Translations under genes and position numbers: made by a program
Notes under the pieces: generated by a model
Database searches by the model: none
Seen by the model: only the letters and a program-made list of their open reading frames with translations
Told to the model about the DNA's origin: nothing
Part shown: piece after piece, positions 50,024 to 57,784 of the stretch
How the letters are laid out: each line of letters starts with the position of its first letter
Position numbering within the stretch: position 1 is the first letter of the stretch
NCBI GenBank assembly: GCA_034180045.1
Contig: JAXFOY010000018.1
Coordinates: 22,722-86,721, forward strand
Direction of reading: 5' to 3'
DNA length: 64,000 bases
Source: Eubacterium_B sp034180045
Lineage (GTDB): Bacteria; Bacillota; Clostridia; Peptostreptococcales; Anaerovoracaceae

Positions 50024-51286
50024 CTATTTGCTTATAACATCATTTGCTGTAGCTTGGTCAAGACTGCCAACAACAATCGCTTTTGTAATTGTTTTATCCT
50101 TGAGGTATTCCTTTGCATAGGCGGTATTTTGTTTGTCCACTAACAAAATAGGAATATTGCCTATTTGGCTGGCTACAACACCATCTCCCCATAGTTCGAA
50201 CATTATTATCTCATTCGTGTTCGGAAAAAACTCTTTTGCAACTAATGCACTTGTTTCATATCTGTTTTCACCCCAAAGTCTTTTAACTGTTCCAAATTCT
50301 TTCAACTGCTTTTCTACTACCGCCGGAATAACTGTAGTACCTCCAATTATGGTAATTTCTAAGCCTTTATGTTTTGATAAAAACTCCAGTTGCTTGAAGT
50401 TCACAAAATCATCTACAAGCATAATTGGCAAGCCTGTGCTTGTAGCTGAAATTCCGTCTCCCCATCCAAGACCGGAAGTAACTATTATTTTGTTTGAATT
50501 CCCAAAAGATACTTTTAGAGCTTCCAAATTTGTCAGGAACCTGTCACTTCCCACTATAGCCGTGATATTGCTGTCTCTACTATTTCCTAGCTGATAAATT
50601 GCATCTGATTTATCAATAGAAAAATCAAAAATTATTGAAGCATTGTTTTTTCGCGCGAGATGAGCAGCAGATATCCCATCTGCATAATTTTCACCATTTA
50701 CATTTACATATTTTTGTTTACCTATAGCTTGCCTTACTCTTTCCGCGGTTTCATATCTGTCACGTCCTTTGTATACCGTTAAATTGCACATCGGCTTTTT
50801 TATTTCTTCCTCAACAAAATCGACGGGTGGATAGATAAATCCCATAAATTCCAAACCCGGTTCAGAGTTTGAGAATGGTGGGTAATATTTTTTCGTGTAG
50901 AATCTTCTTGAGCCGTAATCTGATGCCGATACGGTTATTTCTCCATTTTGACCAATAGATTCTACAATAGCTACATGCCCGGCACCATCTCCACCATACC
51001 CTACAGCACCCTTTTTCCAGCACATAACCGCTCCCAGCCTTGGGCTGCTGCCTCTTTGATATCCATCATTATGCCCATACCAATCCTCCGCATTTGATAA
51101 GCTCAGCTTCGGGGTATATCCGAGCAGTTCTCTCCATCTTCCCCATGCATAACCGACACAGTTCGGAATGCACTCTCCTCCTGAAGTTATTTTTATACAA
51201 TTATTGTATCCTCCGAGAGATGAATGTAGCCAATTCATATTCTGATACTCCGGCGCTGTTAATCTTTTTACATATTTTGTACTCAT
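50024..51286 (-). CDS. CHAP-domain endolysin with three CWB2 cell-wall-binding repeats
   Basis: The 420-aa product has an N-terminal CHAP domain (about 20-150): IPNCVGYAWGR gives catalytic Cys43 and GAGHVAIVES gives His104. Three CWB2 repeats follow (from about 172, 248 and 332), recognised by GRDRYETAERV, GSDRFLTNLEAL and GENRYETSALVA with the DGISA and IIGGT-type blocks. There is no signal peptide, as in phage endolysins that need a holin, and the holin gene lies one base upstream. CWB2 triplets normally anchor Cwp/S-layer proteins to an anionic wall polymer, so the enzyme should target the host's own wall. Cleaved bond (amidase or endopeptidase) is not resolvable. Confidence 0.9.
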   Translation of the reverse strand: MSTKYVKRLTAPEYQNMNWLHSSLGGYNNCIKITSGGECIPNCVGYAWGRWRELLGYTPKLSLSNAEDWYGHNDGYQRGSSPRLGAVMCWKKGAVGYGGDGAGHVAIVESIGQNGEITVSASDYGSRRFYTKKYYPPFSNSEPGLEFMGFIYPPVDFVEEEIKKPMCNLTVYKGRDRYETAERVRQAIGKQKYVNVNGENYADGISAAHLARKNNASIIFDFSIDKSDAIYQLGNSRDSNITAIVGSDRFLTNLEALKVSFGNSNKIIVTSGLGWGDGISATSTGLPIMLVDDFVNFKQLEFLSKHKGLEITIIGGTTVIPAVVEKQLKEFGTVKRLWGENRYETSALVAKEFFPNTNEIIMFELWGDGVVASQIGNIPILLVDKQNTAYAKEYLKDKTITKAIVVGSLDQATANDVISK

Positions 51287-51287
51287 T

Positions 51288-51725
51288 TTATTCCTCCATA
51301 TTTCTATTATTATCTTCTATACTGTTTTCCGTTTTTTTCTTCAAAAATTTTGTAGCCATTTTTATAATAGGACTTGCATCTAATCCCATCAAAGTTATAT
51401 TTTCGCTTATTGATACAATCTCATTAGACAGATATCCTATCGTGACCACGTCCTTAATAAACCTTGTTCCTATTACATTATCCAACTGTGCTCCAACAAG
51501 TATTAAAAGTAATATGGTACCTTTTCTGCACAGTCCTTTGAACCCTGCTCTTGATTCAATATTCCCATTTGCACTATTCTTGCTTTTATTGAATACCGCC
51601 GCAACAACTATACCTGTAATATAATCTATTACCATGCATATGACTAAAGCTTTTAGGCTTATTGACCAGAATTGGATATTTGTAATTATGTTTGAAGCAG
51701 TAGTTGGCATTGTCATAGTTTTCAC
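51288..51725 (-). CDS. Phage-type holin (toxin secretion/phage lysis family)
   Basis: The 145-aa product has about three membrane segments: ISLKALVICMVIDYITGIVV with the family D-YxTG motif, then GTILLLILVGAQLDNVIG and a shorter one. SRAGFKGLCRKG between them and the charged tail KKKTENSIEDNNRN are typical of Phage_holin_4_1, the family that contains the C. difficile TcdE toxin-release protein. GGAGGTG lies just before the ATG. One base separates its stop from the endolysin start, so the pair forms a lysis cassette under the operators at 51763-51928. Confidence 0.9.
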   Translation of the reverse strand: MKTMTMPTTASNIITNIQFWSISLKALVICMVIDYITGIVVAAVFNKSKNSANGNIESRAGFKGLCRKGTILLLILVGAQLDNVIGTRFIKDVVTIGYLSNEIVSISENITLMGLDASPIIKMATKFLKKKTENSIEDNNRNMEE

Positions 51726-51762
51726 CTCCTTGTAATTTTATTTATAATATTGCGCACTATTA

Positions 51763-51777
51763 TAGATTATAAATCTA
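51763..51777. promoter_or_regulatory. Operator copy 1 (TAGATTATAAATCTA)
   Basis: A perfect 6-bp inverted repeat around ATA, about 38 bases upstream of the holin ATG and near where its promoter should be. It is identical to 51856-51870. Confidence 0.65.
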
Positions 51778-51813
51778 CTTAAATTGTAAAATACTGGCTG
51801 CAAGAATAGTATA

Positions 51814-51831
51814 TTTGATATCATTATCAAA
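51814..51831. repeat. Stem-loop in the middle of the lysis-module control region
   Basis: TTTGATA and TATCAAA with a TCAT loop. Outer GGCTG and CAGCC blocks (near 51797 and 51845) could extend it as a long cruciform. Confidence 0.4.
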
Positions 51832-51855
51832 ATAGTATTTTTACAGCCGTTTTTG

Positions 51856-51870
51856 TAGATTATAAATCTA
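51856..51870. promoter_or_regulatory. Operator copy 2 (TAGATTATAAATCTA)
   Basis: Identical to copy 1, 93 bases away. A half-site (TAGATTAT) follows at 51883-51890. The spacing of repeated sites between divergent genes is that of a phage-type repressor switch. Confidence 0.65.
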
Positions 51871-51913
51871 TTATAGCTCGAATAGATTATTTGTCAACTA
51901 TTTTTTGAATTTG

Positions 51914-51942
51914 TTGATTAAAAATCGACTCCATGTTATACT
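51914..51942 (+). promoter_or_regulatory. Repressor promoter with overlapping operator copy 3
   Basis: TGTTATACT at 51934-51942 is an extended -10 leading to the S24 repressor gene. A weaker operator, TTGATTAAAAATCGA at 51914-51928 (one mismatch between arms), covers the -35 position, which would give autoregulation. Confidence 0.55.
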
Positions 51943-51967
51943 TACTATTACAAAGGAGACTTAAGAA

Positions 51968-52591
51968 ATGAGTATAGGTGAAAGAATCAAAGAAAAACGC
52001 TTGTCTCTGGGTTTAACCCAGGAAGATTTAGCAAAGAGGATGGGATATAAATCGAAATCGACCATAAATAAGATTGAGCTTGGTATAAATGATATTCCAC
52101 AAAGCAAGGTTTCAGAGTTTGCAGATGCTTTATGCACAAGTACATCTTTTCTTATGGGTCTTGAAAAAGATAAAAATGAACAAAGAAAAGTAAACACTGT
52201 TCGCATCCCTGTTCTTGGAATGGTTCATGCCGGCTATCCTACCGACGCAATAGAGGATATTCTTGACTGGGAAGAGATTACATCCGATATGGCAAGTAGA
52301 GGCGAAATCATGGCGCTTCAAATAAAAGGTGATTGTATGGAGCCCAAGTTTTCAGAGGGAGATGTTGTAATAGTGCTTTGCCAATCACATGTTGAAACAG
52401 GGGATATTGCTATAATTATGGTAAATCATGACGAAGCTGAAATGAGAAAAATAAAAAGATTTGAGGACGGCTCAATTAACTTAATTCCCCTCAATCCTGC
52501 TTACCAAGTGAAATCATACTCCCCAAAGGAAATAGAGGAATTGCCGATACATGTCTTAGGGAAAGTAATAGAGCTCAGGTGTAAGTTCTAA
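51968..52591 (+). CDS. XRE/S24-type phage repressor with Cys in the nucleophile position
   Basis: The 207-aa product has an N-terminal XRE helix-turn-helix (LGLTQEDLAKRMGYKSKSTI, 14-33) and a C-terminal LexA/CI-type S24 domain. The self-cleavage site Ala88-Gly89 (VHAGYP) and the general-base lysine (near K163, KIKRF) are present, but the catalytic motif reads GDCMEP with Cys123 where Ser is usual. AAAGGAG is the ribosome site. It is divergent from the holin-endolysin cassette with repeated operators in the gap, so it most likely represses lysis genes and itself. Confidence 0.9.
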   Translation: MSIGERIKEKRLSLGLTQEDLAKRMGYKSKSTINKIELGINDIPQSKVSEFADALCTSTSFLMGLEKDKNEQRKVNTVRIPVLGMVHAGYPTDAIEDILDWEEITSDMASRGEIMALQIKGDCMEPKFSEGDVVIVLCQSHVETGDIAIIMVNHDEAEMRKIKRFEDGSINLIPLNPAYQVKSYSPKEIEELPIHVLGKVIELRCKF

Positions 52592-52596
52592 TATAA

Positions 52597-52648
52597 AACC
52601 CTCTCAGCCGGCTTTCCATATAGTAAGGACCTGGCAAGAGGGTTTTGT
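52597..52648. terminator. Terminator after the repressor gene
   Basis: AACCCTCT (52597-52604) pairs with AGAGGGTT (52637-52644) with further pairing inside, followed by TTGTC. It lies between convergent genes. Confidence 0.7.
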
Positions 52649-52676
52649 CTTTTCTATCAATATCTGATTTGCTGTT

Positions 52677-54713
52677 TTAGCCGTTTATTTTATTTATCAT
52701 TTCCTGGTTGATTACTCTCTCTCCGCCAAGTACAATCAGGCTTTTTGTTTTGTTCTCGGATACATAAGTTTTCGCATCATCACAGTCATTCATTCCGTCT
52801 CCCACCAGCAGGACAGGTACACCTATATCCTGGTTAAATGCTCCTCCTACAAGCGCATCCGGGTATCCATATCCCGATGCTAAAATTACGCGTTCTCTGT
52901 CCTTAGGGAATAAGGTTTCGGCGATAACTCTTGATGTCTCAAATCTATTGTCTCCAAAAAGTCTCAGCTTTTTCCCGTCTATTTTGTTAAAAATTTCATC
53001 ACTTATGACGGCTTTACCACCTATGAAATATATCTTCTGCGGATTAATTGTAGACAGATAATTTTGCTGACTCTCCTGCAAATCGCTGTCAACTAAAAGA
53101 ATAGGGTTTCCTGACGCCGAAGCGGAAACGGCATCCGGGAAGTTTAGCCCTGAGCAAATTAAAAGATCTTGATTTGTCACTCCTGCTTCTCTTAGAATAA
53201 GTTCATTTGTATCGAATCTGTCAATTCCTCCCAAGCGCTTAGTTTTTATCCCTCCGAGTATGAGTTCCAGCGAGTTTGGAATTGCGGTATTACCACCTAA
53301 AATATATACGGTTCCACCCGGCTTCAAATTGTTTTTTATGTATGTGGCGGTTTTATTTAACTCAAAATTATTCGTTAAAATAACAGGTGCCTTTTTTACC
53401 TTTGCCAGATAATTGCCTGATAGAGCATCCGGGTAATTGTCCCCTGACGCTACGACGATATTATCAAATTTTGATACTCCTTTGTTCTTTTTCATTTGCT
53501 CAGATACGGCATATGCGGTCTCATATCGGTCGGAGCCGTTCAGTCTTATTAAATAGTTTGCCCGCTGTGAATCCTGCAAATTTTTGAGCTTATCCTTTGC
53601 CGCCAAAGTCCGTTTTTCAGCTTCTGCTAAAGCCTTTCCTTCGGCGCTTTCTGCCATGGAATTAATTGCGGCCTGCTTTTCGGCGATTTGTGCGTCAATA
53701 TCTCTTTGCACATTTTTTAGGGCTGTTTGGAAGGTTTCAACATCCATATATTTTTTATTTGTATTGTCTCTGCCGAAGCACTGCTCGCTCGCCTGTGAAA
53801 GACCGCCGAACATAACTGTATTGTGTAAGGTTAAACCGGTAATCTTGTGGTTACTGTTCATCAAAGACGTATAATGACCAACCTCATATATACTTTCATA
53901 CGCTTTCTTCACATATTTAAGTCTTTCTTCAACAAACCAAACACGAAAAGGATTTTCGTATCCCCACGCCAGATTTTCACCATATCCGTTATTGAAAACA
54001 GCCAACAGAAAATCAGGATTTTCCCTACCTATTGCCAAAAAATAGTGGTGGTTGAAATCCCTGTTTCTTTCAGCCATAACCGTTGAAACCGCATTGCTCA
54101 CAGCCGAAAACATAGTCAAATCCGCCGATACCTTAAGTTCTCCTCCTTGTATTGCCGGAAGCTGCGGTTGCTTGATTTCTGCTGTATCAAGAGGTATCGA
54201 GTTCGGATTAACTCTTAGTGCGTTTCCCTTTTTTATCATTTCGAGAGAACGATTTAGATTGTCTGCCGTTAACGATTCATCTACCAGAGCTTTCATCCTG
54301 TTTAACTCAGTTTGAGTAAAATTTAGAGCTTTGAGAGACGGCACTGTGTTGACAAAGTCCAATAGCAAATCAACGGTTATACTACTTTCATTTATAGCAC
54401 TGTAATTCTCAAGAAAAAATCTTTCGGGATTTTTCTTTGCCATTTGTAGTTTTTGAATCTCGGCTTGCAACTTTGCTGATTCCGCAAACTTTGCTTCGTA
54501 TATTTCTCTTAGCTTTTTTTCATTTTCTTCAGCTTCGATTATCTCTTTCTGTGCTGCTTTTATCCTTTCGGAAAACAGCGCATCGTTTTCCGAAACCGTT
54601 TTAGATAGGTCTATATCCACATGTGTTTCTGCCAACGCCGCAGCTACAGGTGATAAAATTATAGTGAAGCAGACTGCTGCTGAAACAACTTTTGCTATTA
54701 TGTTCTTTCTCAT
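52677..54713 (-). CDS. Secreted CAP/SCP-domain protein with three CWB2 repeats
   Basis: The 678-aa product has a signal peptide (cut near AALA-E), a charged coiled-coil region (about 45-95), and a CAP/SCP domain (about 205-310) shown by HHYFLAIGRENPDF, GENLAWGYENPF, VGHYTSLMNSNHKITG and TVMFGGLSQASEQCF. After a second coiled coil (about 320-385), three CWB2 repeats follow (NGSDRYETAYAV, GGIDRFDTNELI, GDNRFETSRVIA), anchoring it to the wall. It is therefore a Cwp-type S-layer-associated protein. The gene lies 15 bases after a sugar-nucleotide transferase gene, in the same operon. CWB2 repeats here and in the nearby endolysin show both recognise the same wall polymer class. Confidence 0.93.
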   Translation of the reverse strand: MRKNIIAKVVSAAVCFTIILSPVAAALAETHVDIDLSKTVSENDALFSERIKAAQKEIIEAEENEKKLREIYEAKFAESAKLQAEIQKLQMAKKNPERFFLENYSAINESSITVDLLLDFVNTVPSLKALNFTQTELNRMKALVDESLTADNLNRSLEMIKKGNALRVNPNSIPLDTAEIKQPQLPAIQGGELKVSADLTMFSAVSNAVSTVMAERNRDFNHHYFLAIGRENPDFLLAVFNNGYGENLAWGYENPFRVWFVEERLKYVKKAYESIYEVGHYTSLMNSNHKITGLTLHNTVMFGGLSQASEQCFGRDNTNKKYMDVETFQTALKNVQRDIDAQIAEKQAAINSMAESAEGKALAEAEKRTLAAKDKLKNLQDSQRANYLIRLNGSDRYETAYAVSEQMKKNKGVSKFDNIVVASGDNYPDALSGNYLAKVKKAPVILTNNFELNKTATYIKNNLKPGGTVYILGGNTAIPNSLELILGGIKTKRLGGIDRFDTNELILREAGVTNQDLLICSGLNFPDAVSASASGNPILLVDSDLQESQQNYLSTINPQKIYFIGGKAVISDEIFNKIDGKKLRLFGDNRFETSRVIAETLFPKDRERVILASGYGYPDALVGGAFNQDIGVPVLLVGDGMNDCDDAKTYVSENKTKSLIVLGGERVINQEMINKING

Positions 54714-54728
54714 CTTTGCTTTATCTCC

Positions 54729-55670
54729 TTATTTCCAAAGGTTTTCCGGATAGAAACCTTTGTCTTTCATAGAGCGAAGCGCGTCAACAACTCCCTGCTT
54801 GTCTTCTTTATATGTGACACCGTACCACTGGTCCTGTGAAGTAAGCACCTTTACCGTAGCTTTCTCTTCCGCCAGAAGTTCAGAAACGACACCCGGCAAA
54901 AAATACTCCGCCTTTAACGGGTTTTTCTCTACATTGCTATTGAAAAAGTTAGGAAACCTTTTATCGAGTTCATCCATCATCGATTTTGTGAATCCCCAGA
55001 AATTCATTGAGACTATGGTGTCTGTATCCAATTCTGTCCAGCTTTTACCATCGTCTTCTGTAAAGGCGATGATATCCTCTCTTCTCATAATTTTGGTTCT
55101 TTCCACTACGGAGACAAGTTCTTGATTTTCGTCTACCGTACAAACCCCTCTCGCTACATGTCCATTTTCCGTCAATGTCTTATCGAGCCTGTATCCGACC
55201 ATAGAGTATCTATATTTTGAATCGTCTTCAGCATTAATCAAAAAGTCATACATGGTTTGGAACGCACCTGCTCCATAGTAGTCGTCCGCATTTATTACAG
55301 CAAAGGGAGCATCTATCAAATGCCTTGCTGCGAGAACCGCATGACCGGTGCCCCAAGGCTTTTCACGACCTTCAGGAATCTGAAAGCCCGGGGGAATATC
55401 TTCGATATTCTGGAAAGCATAGTGAACATTGAGGTGCTTTCCGCTCCGGTCATCAATCAGAGCACGGAAATCCTGTTCATTTTCTTTTTTTATTATAAAT
55501 ACGATTTCTTCAAAGCCCGCCATCATAGCATCATAAAGCGAAAAATCCAGAATAATTTCTCCCTGTTCACTGATAGGATCTATTTGTTTAAGCCCGCCAT
55601 AACGGCTCCCCATTCCTGCTGCCATTATAACTAAAGCCGGTTTATTTATTTTTTTCGTAGCAATATTCAT
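54729..55670 (-). CDS. Sugar-phosphate nucleotidyltransferase family protein
   Basis: The 313-aa product begins with a nucleotidyltransferase fold: PALVIMAAGMGSRYGGLKQI carries the nucleotide-binding GMGSRYGG, and WGTGHAVLAARHL and AVINADDYYG the sugar-nucleotide and metal sites. It resembles UTP-glucose-1-phosphate uridylyltransferase-like proteins of Clostridia, but the substrate cannot be fixed. GAGGTAGAC precedes the ATG. It lies upstream of the CWB2/CAP gene and shares its transcript, which suggests a link to wall polymer or S-layer glycan synthesis (inference). Confidence 0.85.
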   Translation of the reverse strand: MNIATKKINKPALVIMAAGMGSRYGGLKQIDPISEQGEIILDFSLYDAMMAGFEEIVFIIKKENEQDFRALIDDRSGKHLNVHYAFQNIEDIPPGFQIPEGREKPWGTGHAVLAARHLIDAPFAVINADDYYGAGAFQTMYDFLINAEDDSKYRYSMVGYRLDKTLTENGHVARGVCTVDENQELVSVVERTKIMRREDIIAFTEDDGKSWTELDTDTIVSMNFWGFTKSMMDELDKRFPNFFNSNVEKNPLKAEYFLPGVVSELLAEEKATVKVLTSQDQWYGVTYKEDKQGVVDALRSMKDKGFYPENLWK

Positions 55671-55709
55671 CGTCTACCTCATTTCTTATTTCAAATACAT
55701 AGATATTTT

Positions 55710-55729
55710 ATTATACCATATGATATAAT
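55710..55729. promoter_or_regulatory. Overlapping divergent extended -10 promoters
   Basis: The 20-bp near-palindrome holds TATAAT on the plus strand (55724-55729, preceded by TGA) and on the minus strand (55715-55710, preceded by TGG). The two -10 boxes are 8 bases apart, so polymerases firing left (nucleotidyltransferase) and right (DUF2148 gene) should compete. Confidence 0.65.
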
Positions 55730-55752
55730 ATTCGCAAAGGAGTTGAATACTT

Positions 55753-56301
55753 ATGATTAAGGCTATGAATGATGCAGAAAAAGATGCTGCTTTTAGAGTT
55801 GCCGACTCTATGTGTGCAGCAGCTCATACCGCCCCAAAGGCAAACGGACTTGACAAGATTGTCACTGCAATTGTTTCGGGCGAGGATATAGAAATTTTAG
55901 CTAAAGAGATGGAAATCGCAGGAAGAGAATACGGTCTTGAATTCTTTATAAGAGATGCTGATAATATCAGAAACAGTCACTGCGTGGTTTTAATCGCCGC
56001 AAAAGCTTCGCCAAGCGGCGTTCCTCACTGCGGCATGTGCGGCTTCGCAGACTGCGCCGAAATGAGCAGGGCTGACGCTTGCTGCTCATTCAGTGCAACA
56101 GACCTCGGAATTGCCATAGGCTCGGCTGTTTCACTGGCGGCCGATAACCGCATCGACAACCGCGTAATGTACTCCATCGGTCGCTCGGCGCTCAGACTAA
56201 AGCTCTTTGCCGAAAATGTCAAGCTTTGCTACGGAATACCGCTTTCCACAAAAGCAAAGAGCAATTACTTTGACAGAGCACCCGGTTCAGTTCTACTGTA
56301 A
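55753..56301 (+). CDS. DUF2148 ferredoxin-like-domain protein
   Basis: The 182-aa product has the DUF2148 pattern: an N-terminal region with MCAAAHTAPKANGLDKI, a central cysteine cluster CGMCGFADC with a CC pair after it (ADACCSF), and DLGIAIGSAV. The cysteines suggest an iron-sulfur cluster. The family is frequent in anaerobes and has no proven function. AAAGGAG lies 10 bases before the ATG and the leader is very short. It is monocistronic, ending at a strong terminator. Confidence 0.85.
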   Translation: MIKAMNDAEKDAAFRVADSMCAAAHTAPKANGLDKIVTAIVSGEDIEILAKEMEIAGREYGLEFFIRDADNIRNSHCVVLIAAKASPSGVPHCGMCGFADCAEMSRADACCSFSATDLGIAIGSAVSLAADNRIDNRVMYSIGRSALRLKLFAENVKLCYGIPLSTKAKSNYFDRAPGSVLL

Positions 56302-56306
56302 ATAAA

Positions 56307-56367
56307 AACTCCGTCCAAGCTTTATTCAGTCTTCCAAATGACTCGTAAACGCTTGGACGGAGTTTTA
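56307..56367. terminator. Strong bidirectional terminator
   Basis: AACTCCGTCCAAGC (56307-56320) pairs perfectly with GCTTGGACGGAGTT (56351-56364), with T-runs on both strands. It lies between convergent DUF2148 and rubredoxin genes. Confidence 0.85.
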
Positions 56368-56410
56368 TCTTGCTAAATCTTATTTTTAGGGTATCCCTTA
56401 AGCTCAGCTC

Positions 56411-56569
56411 TTATTTTTCTTCAAAAACTTCTTTACCCATTCCGCAGATAGGACATGTCCAATCTTCCGGAATATCTTCAAATGCCGTTCCCGCCTTAAC
56501 ACCGTTATCCGGATCACCTACTGCCGGATCATACTCATATCCACATGCTCCACATACATATACTTTCAT
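56411..56569 (-). CDS. Rubredoxin
   Basis: This 52-aa gene is easily missed because of its size. The product starts MKVYVCGACGYEYDPAVGDP, has the two iron-binding pairs CGAC (C6, C9) and CPIC (C39, C42), and the conserved DIPEDWTCPICG. It is a cytoplasmic one-iron electron carrier used in anaerobes against oxygen and peroxide and in other redox steps. AAAGGAGA precedes the ATG. It is 25 bases downstream of a PucR-type regulator gene, probably on the same transcript, an unusual pairing. Confidence 0.96.
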   Translation of the reverse strand: MKVYVCGACGYEYDPAVGDPDNGVKAGTAFEDIPEDWTCPICGMGKEVFEEK

Positions 56570-56594
56570 CTCTTTTTCTCCTTTTGGTTTTAAT

Positions 56595-57764
56595 TTATTT
56601 ATTACTATAACGATTCAACAGGTAAATTTTGATTGCAATCGTAAGATTCGTAAAAAATTCCGCCTCCGTCGCAACCGGGTCCAGCTTTTCCTGGATTTTA
56701 TTTATTCTATATCTAATCGTGTTCTTGTGACAAAACAGTTTGTTTGCCGCAATATTTACATCACCGCCTGCAAATACATAAGAAATTCCTGTCTGCAAAA
56801 GCTCGTTGTCCTTACCCTCGTCCTCCAAAATCGGCTTTAGGTATTCAAAAGCGAAATCAACGGTTTTCTTATCTCCCGCATGGTGCGTGATTAGCTTATA
56901 TATACCCACGTTTTCATAATACTTAACCTTCTCTTCTTCAATTTCAGCTATATTTTCCGCCCAGTAAGCTTCTCGTATAAGGTCAGTAATATTATCTTTA
57001 TTTGATTCAATATGGCTCCACCCTTTGTGAGCTTCACTAATCATTTCAAGGCTGAAATTGTAGAAGGATGCTATCTCATAAATCGTGTTTTCGAAAACCT
57101 CTCTTTTGCTGTCATCTTGTGCTATTAAAATTATCAGTCTGCTGTCATAAAGGCCTATAAAAACATGTCTTTTGATATACTGCCCTACTATTGAAAATTT
57201 GAGTTTTTCCTCGATTGATTTTACATCCTTAACCTTAAGACAAAGCGCCGAAGCATAGCAGTATCTTTGATTCATTATTTGACTGATTATAGGGTTCTCC
57301 TCATGACTTCCCTTAATAATTGACTCAAGAATCAAACTCTTAATCGACTCGTTGTGATCTTTCAAATTAGCGCTGTTTATCTCAAGAATGATATTCTCCA
57401 TATACACATCGCTTTCAAACACAAATATGGGAAAGTCCATAGCGTCGGCTATTCTGAGAGCTTCCTCAGGAAGCGTTTTATATACGACAGGTTTATATGC
57501 AAGTGCATGAACATCGTAAGCTATGAGTCTTTTGATGGAATCAATTACAAGCTCCGGCTTCCCTTTAGCATAGATAAAGCTTGTCAGCACTATGCTGTTC
57601 CCGTCAAAAGCTCGCTCCTTTCGATAATTTTGACCCTCATCATCAAATTCAAAATCCAGAATTTCCGTACAGTCAATAGTTTTTTCCAATCCGCCGGCTC
57701 CGGCAACAAGCTTAAAATTTTTTGTGGTTTCAAGCTTTGACAGCATACTTATTTTTAGAGCCAT
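56595..57764 (-). CDS. PucR-family transcriptional regulator
   Basis: The 389-aa product has an N-terminal PucR domain (about 5-130; LVAGAGGLEKTIDCTEILDF) that senses a ligand, a central GGDEF-like/CdaR part, and a C-terminal PucR helix-turn-helix (GGDVNIAANKLFCHKNTIRYRINKIQ, about 336-361). Members control purine, GABA or amino-acid catabolism. The ligand here is unknown. It lies 20 bases downstream of the PAP2 gene and upstream of rubredoxin, on one likely operon; its target could be that operon or a distant one. Confidence 0.9.
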   Translation of the reverse strand: MALKISMLSKLETTKNFKLVAGAGGLEKTIDCTEILDFEFDDEGQNYRKERAFDGNSIVLTSFIYAKGKPELVIDSIKRLIAYDVHALAYKPVVYKTLPEEALRIADAMDFPIFVFESDVYMENIILEINSANLKDHNESIKSLILESIIKGSHEENPIISQIMNQRYCYASALCLKVKDVKSIEEKLKFSIVGQYIKRHVFIGLYDSRLIILIAQDDSKREVFENTIYEIASFYNFSLEMISEAHKGWSHIESNKDNITDLIREAYWAENIAEIEEEKVKYYENVGIYKLITHHAGDKKTVDFAFEYLKPILEDEGKDNELLQTGISYVFAGGDVNIAANKLFCHKNTIRYRINKIQEKLDPVATEAEFFTNLTIAIKIYLLNRYSNK

Positions 57765-57784
57765 GACCTATCCTTTCAGTAAAT

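Noticed and set aside
50024..52591. Intact prophage
   Set aside because: Only repressor, holin and endolysin are present; no integrase, replication, packaging or structural genes lie on either side.
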